Translations under genes and position numbers: made by a program
Source of the DNA: Tetrastigma voinierianum
Taxonomy: Eukaryota > Streptophyta > Magnoliopsida > Vitales > Vitaceae
Assembly: GCA_016808115.1 (NCBI GenBank)
Contig: JAEQBH010003859.1
Coordinates: 1 to 64,000 of the forward strand
Direction of reading: 5' to 3'
DNA length: 64,000 nt
Shown here: piece after piece, positions 1 to 12,266 of the stretch
How positions within the stretch are numbered: the first letter of the stretch is position 1
Layout: the number at the start of each line of letters is the position of its first letter
The notes under the pieces: model-generated
The model's database searches: none
What the model was told of the DNA's origin: nothing
The model's input: only the letters and a program-made list of their open reading frames with translations

Positions 1-647
1 CAAACGAAAACCTACGGTCAGATTTGAGTAAATGCAGAGTGAAGTGACCTTTTCTTTCTATCTCTCTCTCTCTCTTTCTCCCTTTGATTTCCTTTTCTTT
101 CTGTTGATTAACTCCACTTTATTTTTTCCTTTGTTTGGCCTTTCTTTCCCACTTTTTTCTCTTCATTTATTTTTTTAACTTTCTTCGTTTCTCTCATTCT
201 TTTCTCTTTTCTCGTTCTTTTCTTTTGCTCATTAACTTTTGTGTTCTCTTTGGTCTTGTCATGTCTCATATTTTAACCAATAAATTCGTACCCAAATTTT
301 GTTTTTCTTTCTTTATTCTTCAATTTATTTCTTTTCTCTTTCTCTTTATTTATTTTATTTACTCTTTTATGTGTTTCGATATAATGCATGCACTGATCCA
401 TATATGGCTCATGGCATGTGTCATTTCACTAGGGTTAAATGTGGCATCCATTACTCATCAGTGTGCCATGACACAGTGTATAGCAGTGAAATTAGTATCA
501 GGAATTGATGAAATTTAGTTGGTAACTACATTTCGCGAGACGAATTCAACGGTGAAGTTTGTGTCGTCATCCGAGATCTAGGAAATTTTTGGTTTTTAAC
601 AAAAATTACCCAGTTTCTTTTGAAAAATTGATTTTCTCGAGTTTTCA
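1..647 (-). repeat. F1 gypsy 3' LTR, copy I (partial)
   Basis: End of the left LTR of F1 copy I, cut by the window edge. It contains the CT-rich tract seen in every F1 LTR (compare 23461, 48311, 61330) and ends in a decayed form of the CTCGAG-TTTTACA terminus that closes the intact copies at 24014 and 48894. On the minus strand this is the 3' LTR. Confidence 0.8.
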
Positions 648-759
648 CGATTCTTCATGCCCAATAGAATTTGGTCCCGAGGGGAAATTCACACTGCCTT
701 GCGCACACAAACACGTGCATAAACAATATTCATTAAGTTCGATATTTGACTTTCGATAT

Positions 760-2430
760 TAAGCGCGCTGTCTCGAATAGGAATGGGATAGGTGGCTGCG
801 TAGTATCCTGAGTTCCCAGGTTGCTCCTCCGTTCGCCGGTGTTGCCCTGGCAACTCTTAGTATCACGGTCTTTACGTCGTAAAACCTAATTAAAATTTGT
901 CGAGATCTGATGCCATAGAGTCGTCTGTATCCAACACTGTCTATACGATCATTCACGTGAGTTAGATCTAGAGTATCTTAGGGCGTGGAGATGTGGAACA
1001 CCTCATGGACACACGATAACTGGTGTTGCGCCAATGATCTGCATTCATACCACCCTCTCTAGTATCTTGAGGCTGGTATACCTCGTCGTAACCCCTTTCG
1101 ACTGCTAGAATCTGATCGCTCCTGTAGCGTCGCCCCGAGAAGATGTGATCACCCGCCTCAGACTTTAGGGTCGGCCGCGGTCCATCAGTAGCTTCGTCTA
1201 CTGGCGTAGGAGCGCTTCCGAATCAAACTCACGCTACTCAAGGTGCTCTGGTCGTCGGACCGGTGATGGAAACTCTCTCTCACCTCTGTCCAACCAAATC
1301 GGGGATCGCAGCCTCCCATCTTAAAGCACGATATTAGGGTGCCATCCGTATACTCGCTTGATAACTATTGTTATAGGTGAATTTCCACTAAGGGTAAGCG
1401 CTCCTCCTAGCTACCCTTAAGATCCAGGACACATTCTCGTAGCATGTCCTCTAAAACCTATATGGTTCTCCCCGACTGACCATTTGTCTACGGATAAAAG
1501 TAGTGCTCATCTTGACTATGTCCCCATGGCCTTTTGGAAACTCTTTCAAAAGTGTGTTGTAAAAACACCAGGATCCTTGTTGTCTGATGGACCTTTGGTA
1601 CACCATGTAGCCGAGCAATCTCTCAGATATACAGCCGGTAGAATTTCTCCGGTGTGAAGGTCATCAGCATTCTTTAGAAAATGTCTTAGATTTAGTGAGT
1701 CGGTCCACTATCCCCTTGCTCTGACATCCATGTCTCAGCGGTGTGTGTGAGTGGGTCCTGAAAGTCCATCGTGATGTACTCCAGCACCACTCTGCTACCT
1801 CAATGGCTAAAGTAGCCTTCATTTGCTTACGATGCTAAGCCTTAACTTTCTTGACACGTGAGGCATCGTTGAGCAAAATCTCAAGCGATGTCGCTACCAT
1901 TAAAACAAGGTAATGCGCGGCGAAGATCTCGATATCTTACCCGTGCCACTGGATTCTATGATGGCTTGGTGCGGTCTGGAACTCCCGAAGGATCTCCTCT
2001 CCCTCGGTCGATTATTTGGGAACCCGCATTTGTCCCTGCCGAGAAAATGTGCCGACTTAGCGAGTCGGTCCACTATCACCCACACCGTATCATGTCTACG
2101 TGATTGTTGGTGGAAAGTGGAGTCCTGAAGTCCATCACGAAGCGTGCTCCGGCCCTCCCACCTCCCAATGGGCATTAGCCTGGCGTGCCGATGCTTTCGA
2201 CTTTTAACCTGGCGACATGTGAGACGCCGTCGAATAAAATCTCCCGGCGTGTCGCTTTATTAAAACGATATCTTGCGGCGAGGATCTCGATACATCTTCA
2301 TGCATAGATGCAACCAAAACAGGCGAGTGGAACTCTGGAGGATCTTCTCTCCCGGATCACATCGGTAGGAACCCGATTGTCTATCACAAGACTAATACGT
2401 ATTGGATGGCCCGATATGCGTCACGGTACT
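760..2430 (-). pseudogene. F1-I integrase with C-terminal domain, degenerate
   Basis: Aligns with the integrase of F1 copy III. The C-terminal part lies at about 760-1300. The core and the zinc-finger part lie at 1340-2430. The region that encodes the start of the core (residues like WVIVDRLTKSAHF) occurs twice, with matching blocks starting near 1695 and 2059, because the N-terminal integrase segment is tandemly duplicated in this family. A piece at 1900-2175 still reads HDTVWVIVDRLAKSAHFLGR. Frames shift repeatedly. Confidence 0.75.
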
Positions 2431-2439
2431 TTATTGTAC

Positions 2440-3830
2440 CTAGTCCACGATGGATGATATCTGCGTCCTGCCATGAGACTCAATCACTGCTCGATAGGGA
2501 TGGCATTAACCACGGACTCCCCCAAAGTACCACGGGCACGATCCAGCTGTGTTGCGGCAAAGCGTCCCACGGTCTCGAGCATCTACGCTCTTGGAAGCTA
2601 CACTAAATTTAGTACTCCTTGTGACTTAGGCGAGTGCATCGGCAGCTACATTTGCCTTACGGGATGGTAATGCAAAGTGAAGTCATAGTCCTCAGATACT
2701 ACATCCATACGCACTTGCCCATGTTGAGGTCATTTGTGTGAATATCTTGGACTCATATGGTCTTAAATACCTCCATTGCTCACCACCTGGTAGTGACATA
2801 AAATCTTTAGGTAAAGACAATGGCTGTGCTCACGGATCATGTGTAGGGTAGTGCTCATGATTCTTTGGTTGTCTGGAACCATAAGCTACAACCCTCGGAT
2901 GTAAGACACTTCCCAGTCGTCTGAAGCATCCTGATCTGTTTGTGTACCTCTTGTCCTGATTATGGGATTATCGGAATAGGAATTTGAAGTAACCTCCTTT
3001 TCAACTCTTGGAATGCCCCTTATCACCTTTGATTGTCACTCAAGCTTGACCCCACTTGGGATCCAATCTAGTCATAGGTCTTTGCTTTAGCGGGAGAATC
3101 TCAGTAAACCTCTGTAATACCTACCGCAATCCTAAGCTGTATCTAGAAGATTAACTTGGTACTCTTGACTCATAAAGCCTCGACCTTTGAGATCCTGCTT
3201 GACACACTGCGGTAGACGGCGTGTCCGAATTCGCCGATGCAGCGAAATTCGCATTTGCTAAACCGGCGCCTGGCGGAGTGGTCCTTAGTGCTTGGAGGCA
3301 AAATCGCAAATGATCCTCCTTCTCCTCCTCGAATTTGGAGTAGATCAAGATGTCGTCGACAAAGACCACATGGCCCAGTCCAAATAGGGTTAGAAATACC
3401 CTGCCATGAGATCCATAGTCCGTGGCGCATTCGTCAATGGTAGGGCATCATTGTGTACTCGAAATGCCTATACCGCGTCTTAAACGCTGTCTTAGGGATA
3501 TCAACCTCCCTAACTCTCATCTGATGGTATCCGGTGTGAAGATCTATCTTGGAGTAGACTCGTGCCTCTCGGTACGATCAAACAATTCATGATCCTCGAT
3601 AAGGATCTTAGATTCTTTATATTAACTCTATTCAGCTATCGGTAATCAATGCACAGGTGAGGGTCTTGTCCTTCTTTTTTCGCCAAACGACCGGGCGTCC
3701 ATGGTGAAGTGCTTTCGATGCAATAAAACTCTTATCAACGATTCTTGCGGTTGGACCTTGAGTTCTTGCGACTCAATAGGATTGCCATCATGAGGAGTCA
3801 TAGAAATAGGCGACGTGCGGGTGTAACTCA
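2440..3830 (-). pseudogene. F1-I reverse transcriptase and RNase H, degenerate
   Basis: RNase H homology lies at about 2440-3170 and RT at 3180-3830. A frame at 3151-3369 reads FVDDILIYS, the catalytic YVDD-type motif of gypsy RT, followed by the EEEKEDHLRF stretch typical of this family. Other RT blocks are readable only after frame changes. It is a pseudogene with no promoter of its own; it was part of the gag-pol polyprotein. Confidence 0.8.
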
Positions 3831-4129
3831 ATAACAGAGTCTATATCTTATCTGGAGGCGAAATCCCGATGGCTAAATGCGGAAAGACATCCTCCTTCGC
3901 AAACCACGGGGTAGTTTCAAATCTGTCTCACACACCTCGTCCTCTAGGCGAGGCTTGCTGGCGACCCCGTCAGCTGACCACTCCGTGCAGGTCATGCACG
4001 GTTTGAGGTAAAGAATCATGTTTATCCCTTGAAGTCCTGCACGAATACCATCCAGTGTGTAGGCGATAATCATCTATATCACGATCAATGACAACTTGAT
4101 GTCGCGAATTAACCCGATCCATGCTAAGA

Positions 4130-5180
4130 ATGACATCCAAAATCTAGTATATTATTTACGAAGGTCCATGATGGCGAATCCTTGAGATCTCTAACTGATA
4201 ATCCCGACATATCTTATCAATCCTCACCTTAGTCTCTAGGGGAGAACTCACATGTAACGACTCTTCCCGAGTCTCCACCTCAAGCCCAAAACATCCACAG
4301 ATGCGGCAGCAAAGAATGTGATGCACGAGAATCCATGATATCTTTGCCCGTATGCGAGATAACGAAATATACCAATTGTCGGTGATCACCCAGCTAGTTT
4401 GTGGTGCCACAGCGTAGACATGCCTTTGGGTCCCTAAAGTACCGGCCTGGAAGTCTTGGCCTCGACCCATGCCCTGGCTAATATGGACCGTCTGCGAAAT
4501 AGTAGGTGCTTGTTCAGCACCCTGGGACTGATATTGTTTCCCCTGGCCTATGTTAGGGTAAGGAGGAACAAACTACGTCTGTACAAGTCCCACTGACGAT
4601 TGGGGTGATAGTGTCCCTATAACCTCAGGATTCAGCCTCCCGAGGTAATCTCGCTTCATATGTCGGTGATAGAGTAGAAACTAGTTCTCTTCACGATTGG
4701 CTAGAATACGAAGTGTCTCCCGCCGCCGGAATGAGATTGACCTTGGCCTTAGCCAGATATTGCGACCACCGTCCTAAGGTCCTCGAGGGCATATGATCCT
4801 TTACCGCCTCTTTAGAGCTAGAAGAAGATTGATTCTCCTTCCTCTTAGTACTAGCACCCATATCCCGGATGCTCAGTGTGTCATCTACTTATCTTCCAAT
4901 GGCTAAGGATGTCTTAACCATCGAGTCCCCTCCTCCCATGTATGTCGGAGGATGATATGCCTAAAACCCCTGGAGGTTACTCGTCCCTCCATAGCAAACC
5001 ATTGCACTAGTCGGGTGCGGGTGGTAGCGACCCACGGCACCACAATAATGTAGTACAGCACCTATGGCCTCATAAAGGCTGTGCTGTTTGAAACTCACGG
5101 AGTGGTGGTTGACTATTTTCCAGTGAACGACCTCTACGTCCTTGCCCTCGACTTGCCATCTACACAAGTTAAGATGCAAT
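4130..5180 (-). pseudogene. F1-I gag and aspartic protease, degenerate
   Basis: Protease homology at 4130-4470 keeps the MGRGQDFQAGTLGTQRHVY start and the LEVET..ESLHVSSPLETKVRIDKICRD block shared with copy III. The DSGA catalytic site is disturbed: frames change around it and the glycine codon appears altered. Gag homology with the SSSS-rich linker upstream of a CCHC knuckle lies at 4480-5180. Not translatable. Confidence 0.7.
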
Positions 5181-5554
5181 TTAGAGATTCTCTCTTTTCA
5201 TTTATGCATTAATGGTGCATAATGCAAACACTAACCAGCAGCCATTCCCTACGTAATCATGCTTGTCGTTTTCCAAACCTAAGGTTTTATTTCTGTGGTG
5301 TTCTCAGGAAGTTTCTATAGCCATTCTATCATGCATATATTCACCTGCCATGATACATCTCTCATGGAACATATTAGAACATAAAGAAATCAATGCACCT
5401 GATAGTTTTCTACACCCATTCCCACTTAATCCACAGGTATTTGTATACCTAACTCTTGATACTCGACTATAACTGAAACCCGATAACTAAAAACACTTAT
5501 GGATACCCTTTGCAGAGCTCCACACAGGTAGTGGTTGCCTAGCTCACGATACAG

Positions 5555-7282
5555 TGTGGCGGCCCGAATCCGGGGTCAGTTAACAACCCTTCAACCCGGG
5601 TCATGTGGATTTGGGTGATCCGATACCACATTGTTGTGTCCCTGTTATCGGGATCCATGTTTTCCATAAAATCGAGCAAAGTCTCTTTGTTGGGGGCTCA
5701 CCCGACATACAACCCCATATAACGATTATGTCGTAACCAATCTAGGGTCTCAGCAGTAGTGGTGACCCGCAAAGGTCCATGTATTCCATATTTGTAATAT
5801 ACATCCCTTTCTTAGGGACACATTCATTCACATTTAAATCTAAAATATGAAAATAAAACACTTAATTACGATGCGTAGAGTGGATCACGACCTTATACCA
5901 TATCTATACAGACTATTTATCTGATAATCAACCCAATTTTATAAAATCATTTATACAAAGCACTTTTACAAAATGTTACTCAAGGCCACATGTTGGCCTC
6001 GCCATATCCACGGCCTTGTCGGAGGCGCGGAGTCTCCTGTCTGATATGGACTCTCAGGTCATTTTAGTCTTGAAACCCGACCACTAGAGCCAATTTTATA
6101 CAGACTCGTCTCATGCACTCACTCTATGGTCCTAGGGTGTTCTAGTGCATATGGAGCCATGTATGCGATTCAATACGGTCTAATTCACATGTAAATATAT
6201 AAACAAGCATATATTTACAAAATTCAATTCACACAATCATGTCCTGTAAAATTCTCATTTCATACCAAATTAGCTAAGCAGGGTAATGATCGAATCTGAC
6301 GATTTAAGCTGAATGCTCAGCTCGATCAAACATTTTCAGCCAAAAATATGTTTTGAGAACCTTTGTTTAGGAATAGTGAAACCCTGGTTACTATTCCCAA
6401 AAATCCTAAATCATCCGGTTCATAGAGAACCCGCATTTCACTGACCATTCTAGGCCTCATCAAACCAATACATGATTTAATACAATATTTCCAAATTTGC
6501 TCTTGTCCGGTCGTGGCGATCTGGTACTCGATGGGTGTTAAATTCATATCAATTTGGTCCCGAGTTTGGGGCCAGATCAAGCAACCCCTCATGGCCTCAT
6601 TCGAAACTCAAACATTCATAAAAGTACTTAAGAAGGAATAAAACCCAAGTAGGGAGAAACCCTACCTCCAAGGAGTTTGTCTAAACTCATGCATCAAATA
6701 CCGACCTCTCCCGTAGAGTAGCTTTCCTTCTTGTCAAAGCTGAAACCGGTTGGATAAACTTGCAAATCTGAAAGTATAGTGTTCTCTTTACAGAAAAATC
6801 GCCATTTTCATTCTGCAACTTTTTTCTCCTTCCCAAATTCACGTTTGGCCTTTTGAATTTGTGGGAGACAAACAACGTGACAATTTTGTCTTGTGTCACT
6901 TAAACAATTCGCTATACCGTTATATCCTTATTTCCCAGTTTTGACGTCGACACTATCACCCGACCGTCCGTTTTCATCGTTTTCTATTCGTACCGCCCTT
7001 GGCGCAGGTACGCATTATATGTGACTTTTCGTCGCGTATTCGAAAATCGTTCTGACACCGAGACCTCGATCCCTCGAAAAAGCGAGTCAACTCAGTATCT
7101 TGGAGGATTTTACAAAATTAGACGTGCTAAGTTGAATTTGGCGAGCGATTCCAACGGTGAAATCCGTTTCGTCATCCGAGATCTAGAGAATAAATTCTGG
7201 ATTTTTAACCGAAATAACAATTTTGTAACCGAAATTACGATTTTGCCCTTTTTCCATAAATTGAAATTTCTCGGGTCTTACA
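5555..7282 (-). repeat. Chimeric LTR: F1 5' LTR left part joined to F2 3' LTR right part
   Basis: It starts with the F1-type terminus (TGTGGCGGCCCGAATCCGG, compare 28831 and 53872) and follows F1 LTR sequence to about 6050. From about 6060 it follows the F2 LTR (compare 31320-32521) and ends TCTTACA at 7282, next to a clean F2 polypurine tract. It therefore replaces the F1 5' LTR, the copia piece and the F2 3' LTR that are separate in unit 2. Confidence 0.8.
6190..6219. repeat. Conserved hairpin in F2 LTR, chimeric LTR copy
   Basis: Inverted repeat with arms TGTAAATATAT and ATATATTTACA around an 8-base loop. The same hairpin lies at the matching place in all F2 LTRs that reach it (13131, 31451, 38684). 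It overlaps the best TATA-like sequence of the minus-strand LTR promoter. Confidence 0.7.
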
Positions 7283-7293
7283 TTCTCCCCTCC
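7283..7293 (-). other. F2-A polypurine tract
   Basis: Reverse complement reads GGAGGGGAGAA, directly next to the LTR end. This is the expected plus-strand primer site at the 3' LTR of a minus-strand element. Confidence 0.8.
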
Positions 7294-7399
7294 TTGAAAG
7301 GAACTTCGTCCCGAAATTCTGGATTATTACAATCACTCACATGCGTATCTGGCGTGTATTTCTAAGTACATGTGAGCGATCATTTAAATCTTAAGCAGT

Positions 7400-8230
7400 A
7401 GCTCCGCGTACCTTCATCCTAAACAAGAAGGGATGGGTGGCGCATTATTGTTCTCGCTCCCGTGGTGCTCCACTCCATAATTGCCTCCGTAGTACCCTCA
7501 CTAGCCTCGCGGTCTTTGCGTCGCAAGCACGATGCGTATCAAAATGCACCAATTACTCGCCGAAGGTCGTGATTCTTCAGCTCAATCTTTCGTCAAGTCG
7601 TAAGGTTGGATATGGGTATACTTCGAACATGGGGCGTGAAATACCTCGTGGACACGACATCTTTGGCGTGCGCCAGCCGATGCGCTTCACGGTGCCTATC
7701 CTCCGAGTGCTCTCGAAGGCAGATGAATCGGCGATAACTTCCCACATTTGGCGAACGACCGGCTCCTCTTAAGCATCACCTTAGAAGGCGGTCGACCTCG
7801 AACTCTAAAGGACTGACGTGCACACATCTACGTAACTCTTCTGTAGGCTCTAGTAGTGAAAACATTTGTCGTCGAGTTTCAGCAGCTTCTCGGAGGTATC
7901 TCTATTCGGATCCCGGGACCAGTGATGGAGCACTCTCCCACCTCGGTCCGACTAACGATTGACTTGTGGCCTCTGTACAGTACCTCATATGGCGCCATCT
8001 GTATACCGCGTGCTATTGTGTAGGGAATTCCATAAGAGCGATTGCTCCTCTACCCCTTAATACCCCAGAGACATATGCTCGCCGGCGTGTCCTTTGCTTT
8101 GTATATAATTCACCTGACGTGTAACCACACACAACCCTTACTTTGTGTGTAAGCGCTGACCTTCAAGGGTCCATAATCACTTACAATCAATGAATTTGTC
8201 AACCTAGTCCATGTCATGAGATGACATCCA
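7400..8230 (-). pseudogene. F2-A integrase C-terminal part, degenerate
   Basis: Homologous to the F1 sequence that encodes the integrase C-terminus: the blocks at 7420-7800 match F1 48990-49360 in order (C-terminal chromodomain-like end, then the HEVFH-type block). Frame pieces ending in the HPFLF-type motif typical of Tekay-like polyproteins can be read. Copy B keeps this region better. No continuous frame. Confidence 0.65.
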
Positions 8231-8239
8231 TATCACAGA

Positions 8240-9420
8240 GCCACTTCTTAGTGCTCAGCGACTGCAATCTGATTTCAAAGGGGTATCCCGAATCTGAGTC
8301 ACTCCAGGCTCATCACTGACTCTAAGTCTCACATTGTCTTTTTGACCATGTGTTTTCATCTTGATTAACTTAACTCTTCGTCTTACACTTCGAGCCTCTT
8401 GCATTCACCACGAGAGAAATTTGGGGTATCTCCTCGGTCTCTTACACGCAACTCCGGGATTCTCACCTTAGGGATTAATTTACTTTGCTTTATGACACAC
8501 TTGAATTACTCTTCATTTCTGAATCGAACTATGAGTCTTCATTGGACGTGGTCCTAAGCCTGTCAAACTCAAGCACACTCACCAAGAGTGGTGAATAACC
8601 CTCTTGTGCACCCACACCCAGGCTCGCCAGCGATGTTCTGGGTGCACACGAGAGCCTTGAATAATGCCATCTTGTGACACCACATCGGGGTCCACCGTAG
8701 ACGGAATCTCGAAGTCTCTCGCTCATAATCCCGACCTATCGGGTCAACTTTCACCCATCCTTGGGAAGAACATCTATTCCAACTAAGAGGCGCCAACCTC
8801 TAAGCCCGAATCCAGGCCTTGTCGGTTATAATGACCGGCTAAGGTCCCAAATTACTATGACAGTGTTTGTCGACTTCATCCATGTCGACGACCTCCAATA
8901 ACCAAATAATTACCACCACCCCAAGGTCCACCAGCGTAACTTTTCGCTCTTGTAACTCGATACGTCACGACTTAGGCCCATACTGCGGCCCTACGGCACT
9001 ATGCGTATTCTTTGGGAAGTGCTTGTATGCTTCCCAAAAGCGAAGCGGTTCTCGACCGTCTTATGGTGTGGAGGAATGACCAGTCTCTCTCTGATGCAAT
9101 GCGCCCGGGTACGACCGCCCCCAAAGTCACAGGATCCCTTTGTCTCTGGGGCAATCCTGTCTCACATGCCAAATCCATTTTAGTCTTGAATTCGTGTGAA
9201 AGCGGTCTTACGCCTCTTCAACGAACTAGAAGGCTGATCCTCCCTCACTACGAACGCATCAGAGTGCACCAGAGCATCACCGATCTCTCTCTCTATGGTC
9301 GGGCGGTCGACCATGAGTCCATGTCCGTAGGTGAAATCTACGATCACATACAGAATGGACAACTTGACCCATTCTCGGGTACATTTCACTTTAATCTGAC
9401 GATCGAAACTTCGTATCTCG
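8240..9420 (-). other. F2-A unassigned internal segment
   Basis: About 1.2 kb between the RT end and the integrase C-terminus, where RNase H and the zinc-finger/core integrase would be expected. It is shared with copy B (33460-34640). A minus frame at 9180-9431 shows a serine/lysine/arginine-rich patch (SSSLKRR) resembling a gag linker. Nothing else is recognised. It may be a captured or rearranged segment. Confidence 0.5.
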
Positions 9421-9429
9421 AAGATTGAC

Positions 9430-10110
9430 ATTCGGTCTCTCCCAACTCATCATTGCCTCAACCTTCTCTAGGTCGTTGGCCTCCGAGATGTTGACCGCGA
9501 CACATCCACAAATCTCCCTCGGTAAGCTAAAACTTGCACTTAGCGTACAGTTGATGGTCTCTCGGTAGCGCCAACCTGATCCTGAAGTGATACTCATGCT
9601 CCAGCTCGGTAGGAGTAGATCAATGTCATCCGCGAAGACTACGAAAAGCGATCTAGATAGGGTTGGAATACCACATGCATGAGATCCACCAGATCTTTGT
9701 TGGTGCATTCGTCAATCCAAGGCATCAAGTAAACTCAAGTGCCCATGCTTAGCGTCCTAGCGTTGTCTTGGGATATCATCTCCTAACCCTTAGGCGCGAT
9801 GGTAACTAGTGCGAGGTCTATCTTGGAAGTAGACTAAATCTCTCGGCTTGATCCAAACAAATCGTCGATCGCCGATAATGAATTAGATTCTTGATGCGTA
9901 ACCGGTTCAAGCTGTCGTAATTAAAATTACGGTCGGAAGTGTCTTATCCCTTCTTCTTCGCAAATAGAGCAGGGCGCCCATGGGTGAAGTGAGGTGATTC
10001 TAATGAACCTCTTATCCAGTGGCTCCTGTGGCTGGACTCTGAAAGTTCTATGACTCAGCCAGGATGCCATCTATGTGGAGTCATAGAGATGGGTGAAGTA
10101 CCAGTATAGT
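9430..10110 (-). pseudogene. F2-A reverse transcriptase, degenerate
   Basis: Matches RT of copy B and of F1 in order: the LTNAP region near 9660-9710, the catalytic region near 9610-9650 (a frame reads VFADDIDLLLP, a YVDD-like site), and the N-terminal block with the 'PISMTPHR' theme near 10080-10100. Several frameshifts. It was part of a gag-pol polyprotein. Confidence 0.65.
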
Positions 10111-10910
10111 CGATACGAAGTCACACTGCTTGTGGAGGTAATCCAATTTAGCTCATGGAAAAACATCCATATCTTTCATCTTACTTTCGAGGTAGATCTA
10201 AGTCACGAGGTCTCTCATAAGGTCAAGGGTAAGACTCATTAGCCAACCCACTAATGTCACGACACACACGGACTCATTATGCGTGCGGGGCAAAATGTCG
10301 TATTTGTCCCACGAAATACGTGAGTGCCAGTCTTGCGTGTAGGCGGTAACCCTCCTACGCTTACAATTGATAACAAATCTTTGTGTGGGTCGACCAAATC
10401 CATCCTTGGATGACATTGAACTCGACATGTCCATGATCGCCGGGTCCATTGTAATTAGAGTCACGAGATCTCTAACTTCGCAACCACGACATATCGTCAC
10501 CATTCTGCCACTAATCTAGGAAGAACTAGCATCTGAGCTCCTACAAGGTCTCGAGGTCCTTGCCCATTCTAATATTGGGCCTCGCTCTGGCGAACGCATT
10601 TAGTGTAATCACAGTAGTCATCGGTAATTTCCATAACCTCTAACACCTTCTGTCTGGCCCTTGAACCCGTTGGTCTTCCACCGTTGGATCTCACTCCCCT
10701 GTGAATGTCGGATGATGCTTTAAACCTTTAGATTTACTAGGGGATCTTCCGAATCTACTGCTAAAACCATTTATGCGATAGCGTACTTCGCAATACCTAC
10801 GACCTCGGCAAGGCACGCTTATCAAATACTCGTGGTGTCTATTGGTACCTGTGGAGCGCCCTCGTCCTCGTCTCGACTAGCCATCTCATTTCCAATGGCA
10901 ACGAATCCAT
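10110..10910 (-). pseudogene. F2-A protease/gag remnants, degenerate
   Basis: Sequence homologous to the distal end of F1 protease (the block before the RT linker) is present, but the DSGA catalytic block of F1 (52621-52647) has no counterpart that I can see. Gag-like sequence follows to about 10910. Frames are broken throughout and assignments are approximate. Confidence 0.45.
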
Positions 10911-12254
10911 TTAATTTTCATTTTGATCCCAACTACTTGATACACATGCATTACTAACCTAAGACTTGTGACCATGTTGGCCAGTTCATTTCTAAGTGGC
11001 TCTAAATTCCAATACTCCACTTCATTTATTTCACTAAATTCTAAGCTTTCTTGATGTTTCGGTATCCCGAATCCTAAGGTCGCAGATTCTTAGTATCGGC
11101 GTTCGCCTTTTTCTATGCAACGTTATAGTATTATAGTTTTCTGCCTTGACATGCCAATCACAATTTCAAATGGTAGTTAAATCTAATCTGATATCTCTAA
11201 GGCATAAACCACGGCCCCGGCCAATGACCAATGGCATGCCCGAGCTGCGAGCGGCGCCGTGCCACGTGCCAGCGCCCTTCATGGCGCCACCTTTGCGCGC
11301 CCGGTTGCCATTGCGATACAGCGCCTCTTCCTAACCTATTTGCCTCGATCCTGATACACTTAACCCACTTGCACACCTCTTCTCTAGCAATACAATCCAC
11401 CTCTTGCACATCGAGTCACTATATCCTGTCTGATATTTCTTGCAATACAATTGGGCAGTAGCTCAAATCATTTTATGCACCAAATTTATTATTATTATTA
11501 TTATTTTTTCGTTTCTTTTTTTTTTTCATTTCCAGCTATTGGAAAATTAAAAAATATATATATATATATATATACACTCAAATAAATTTATAAGATTTAT
11601 TTTACTCCATTCTTCAATTTTACCAGCTTGTAAAATATAGAAATTTATTTTCTTCACCTCATAACCAAATAAATTTATAAAATTTATTTTTCTTTAATTC
11701 TTTTTCGATTTCTGGCTGTAAAAAAAAAAAATATTCTCCACCTTATTTAATTTTTTTTTCTCATTTCTCAATAAACCAAATAAATTGTTTAAAATTAATT
11801 TTGTTTATATACATTTTTTTTTCATTAAATTCTGGAAAATTGTCCAGAATTTCCTCAAAGCCTCCTTATATAACACTAACCCTAGTGTTCAACCTCAAAT
11901 TTATAAAAATTCGATTTCATTATCCAATAAGCCAAATAAATTTCTAAAAATTTATTTCTTTTAGTTTATTCTTGAGCTTTACTCCTTTATTAAAACTCAC
12001 AAACGTTTTCTATGTGGTAATCCTTAAGCATGACTTCGTAACATGGTATACATACCATTCGTAAACATTACCTGACATTTCATCAAATGCTGAAACACAC
12101 AGCAACGTGCATGCGTGTCCTAGTTTTGTCATTGATTTCCTAGGTAATCTCATTACCTAGACTCGACATCGAACCACCTAGTGGTGATGTTCTTACATCA
12201 AGACTATGGCCTAAGCCCCGAAATCCTTAAGCCCTAGGTAGCGTATATGCCTAG
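10911..12254. other. F2-A leader, AT-rich, no gene seen
   Basis: Long untranslated region between gag and the primer site. It has runs of AAATAAATTTATAAAATTTATT-like sequence, an ATT trinucleotide run near 11487 and a short (TA)n tract near 11553-11574. A GC-richer island at 11195-11340 has accidental open frames on both strands. No coding homology recognised. Confidence 0.6.
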
Positions 12255-12264
12255 GCTCGATACC
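12255..12264 (-). other. F2-A primer-binding site (tRNA-Met type)
   Basis: The plus strand reads GCTCGATACC, so the minus strand gives GGTATCGAGC, close to the plant tRNA-Met primer site TGGTATCAGAGC, next to the 5' LTR as expected. Confidence 0.7.
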
Positions 12265-12266
12265 TG

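Larger units (their letters stand above)
648..5554 (-). mobile_element. F1 gypsy (Tekay-like chromovirus) internal region, copy I
   Basis: Minus-strand Ty3/gypsy internal region of about 4.9 kb. Read right to left, it holds the order gag, protease, RT, RNase H, integrase and integrase C-terminus. All reading frames are broken by many small indels, so it cannot encode proteins. The untranslated leader next to the 5' LTR is 5180-5554, ending in a decayed tRNA-Met primer site at about 5541-5552. Confidence 0.85.
7283..12266 (-). mobile_element. F2 gypsy (Tekay-like) internal region, copy A
   Basis: Internal region of a second gypsy family, about 5 kb, minus strand, bounded by a clean PPT on the left and a tRNA-Met primer site on the right. 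It shares distant homology with F1 in gag, RT and the integrase C-terminus. A segment at 8240-9420 does not match RNase H or the integrase N-terminus. All frames are broken. It is the same ancestral insertion as copy B (30565-39789). Confidence 0.8.

Noticed and set aside
135..518. Long hydrophobic open frames in CT-rich DNA (also 48303-48646 and 61315-61572)
   Set aside because: They are translations of the pyrimidine-rich tract in F1 LTRs, full of F, L and S, and are not conserved in frame between LTR copies.
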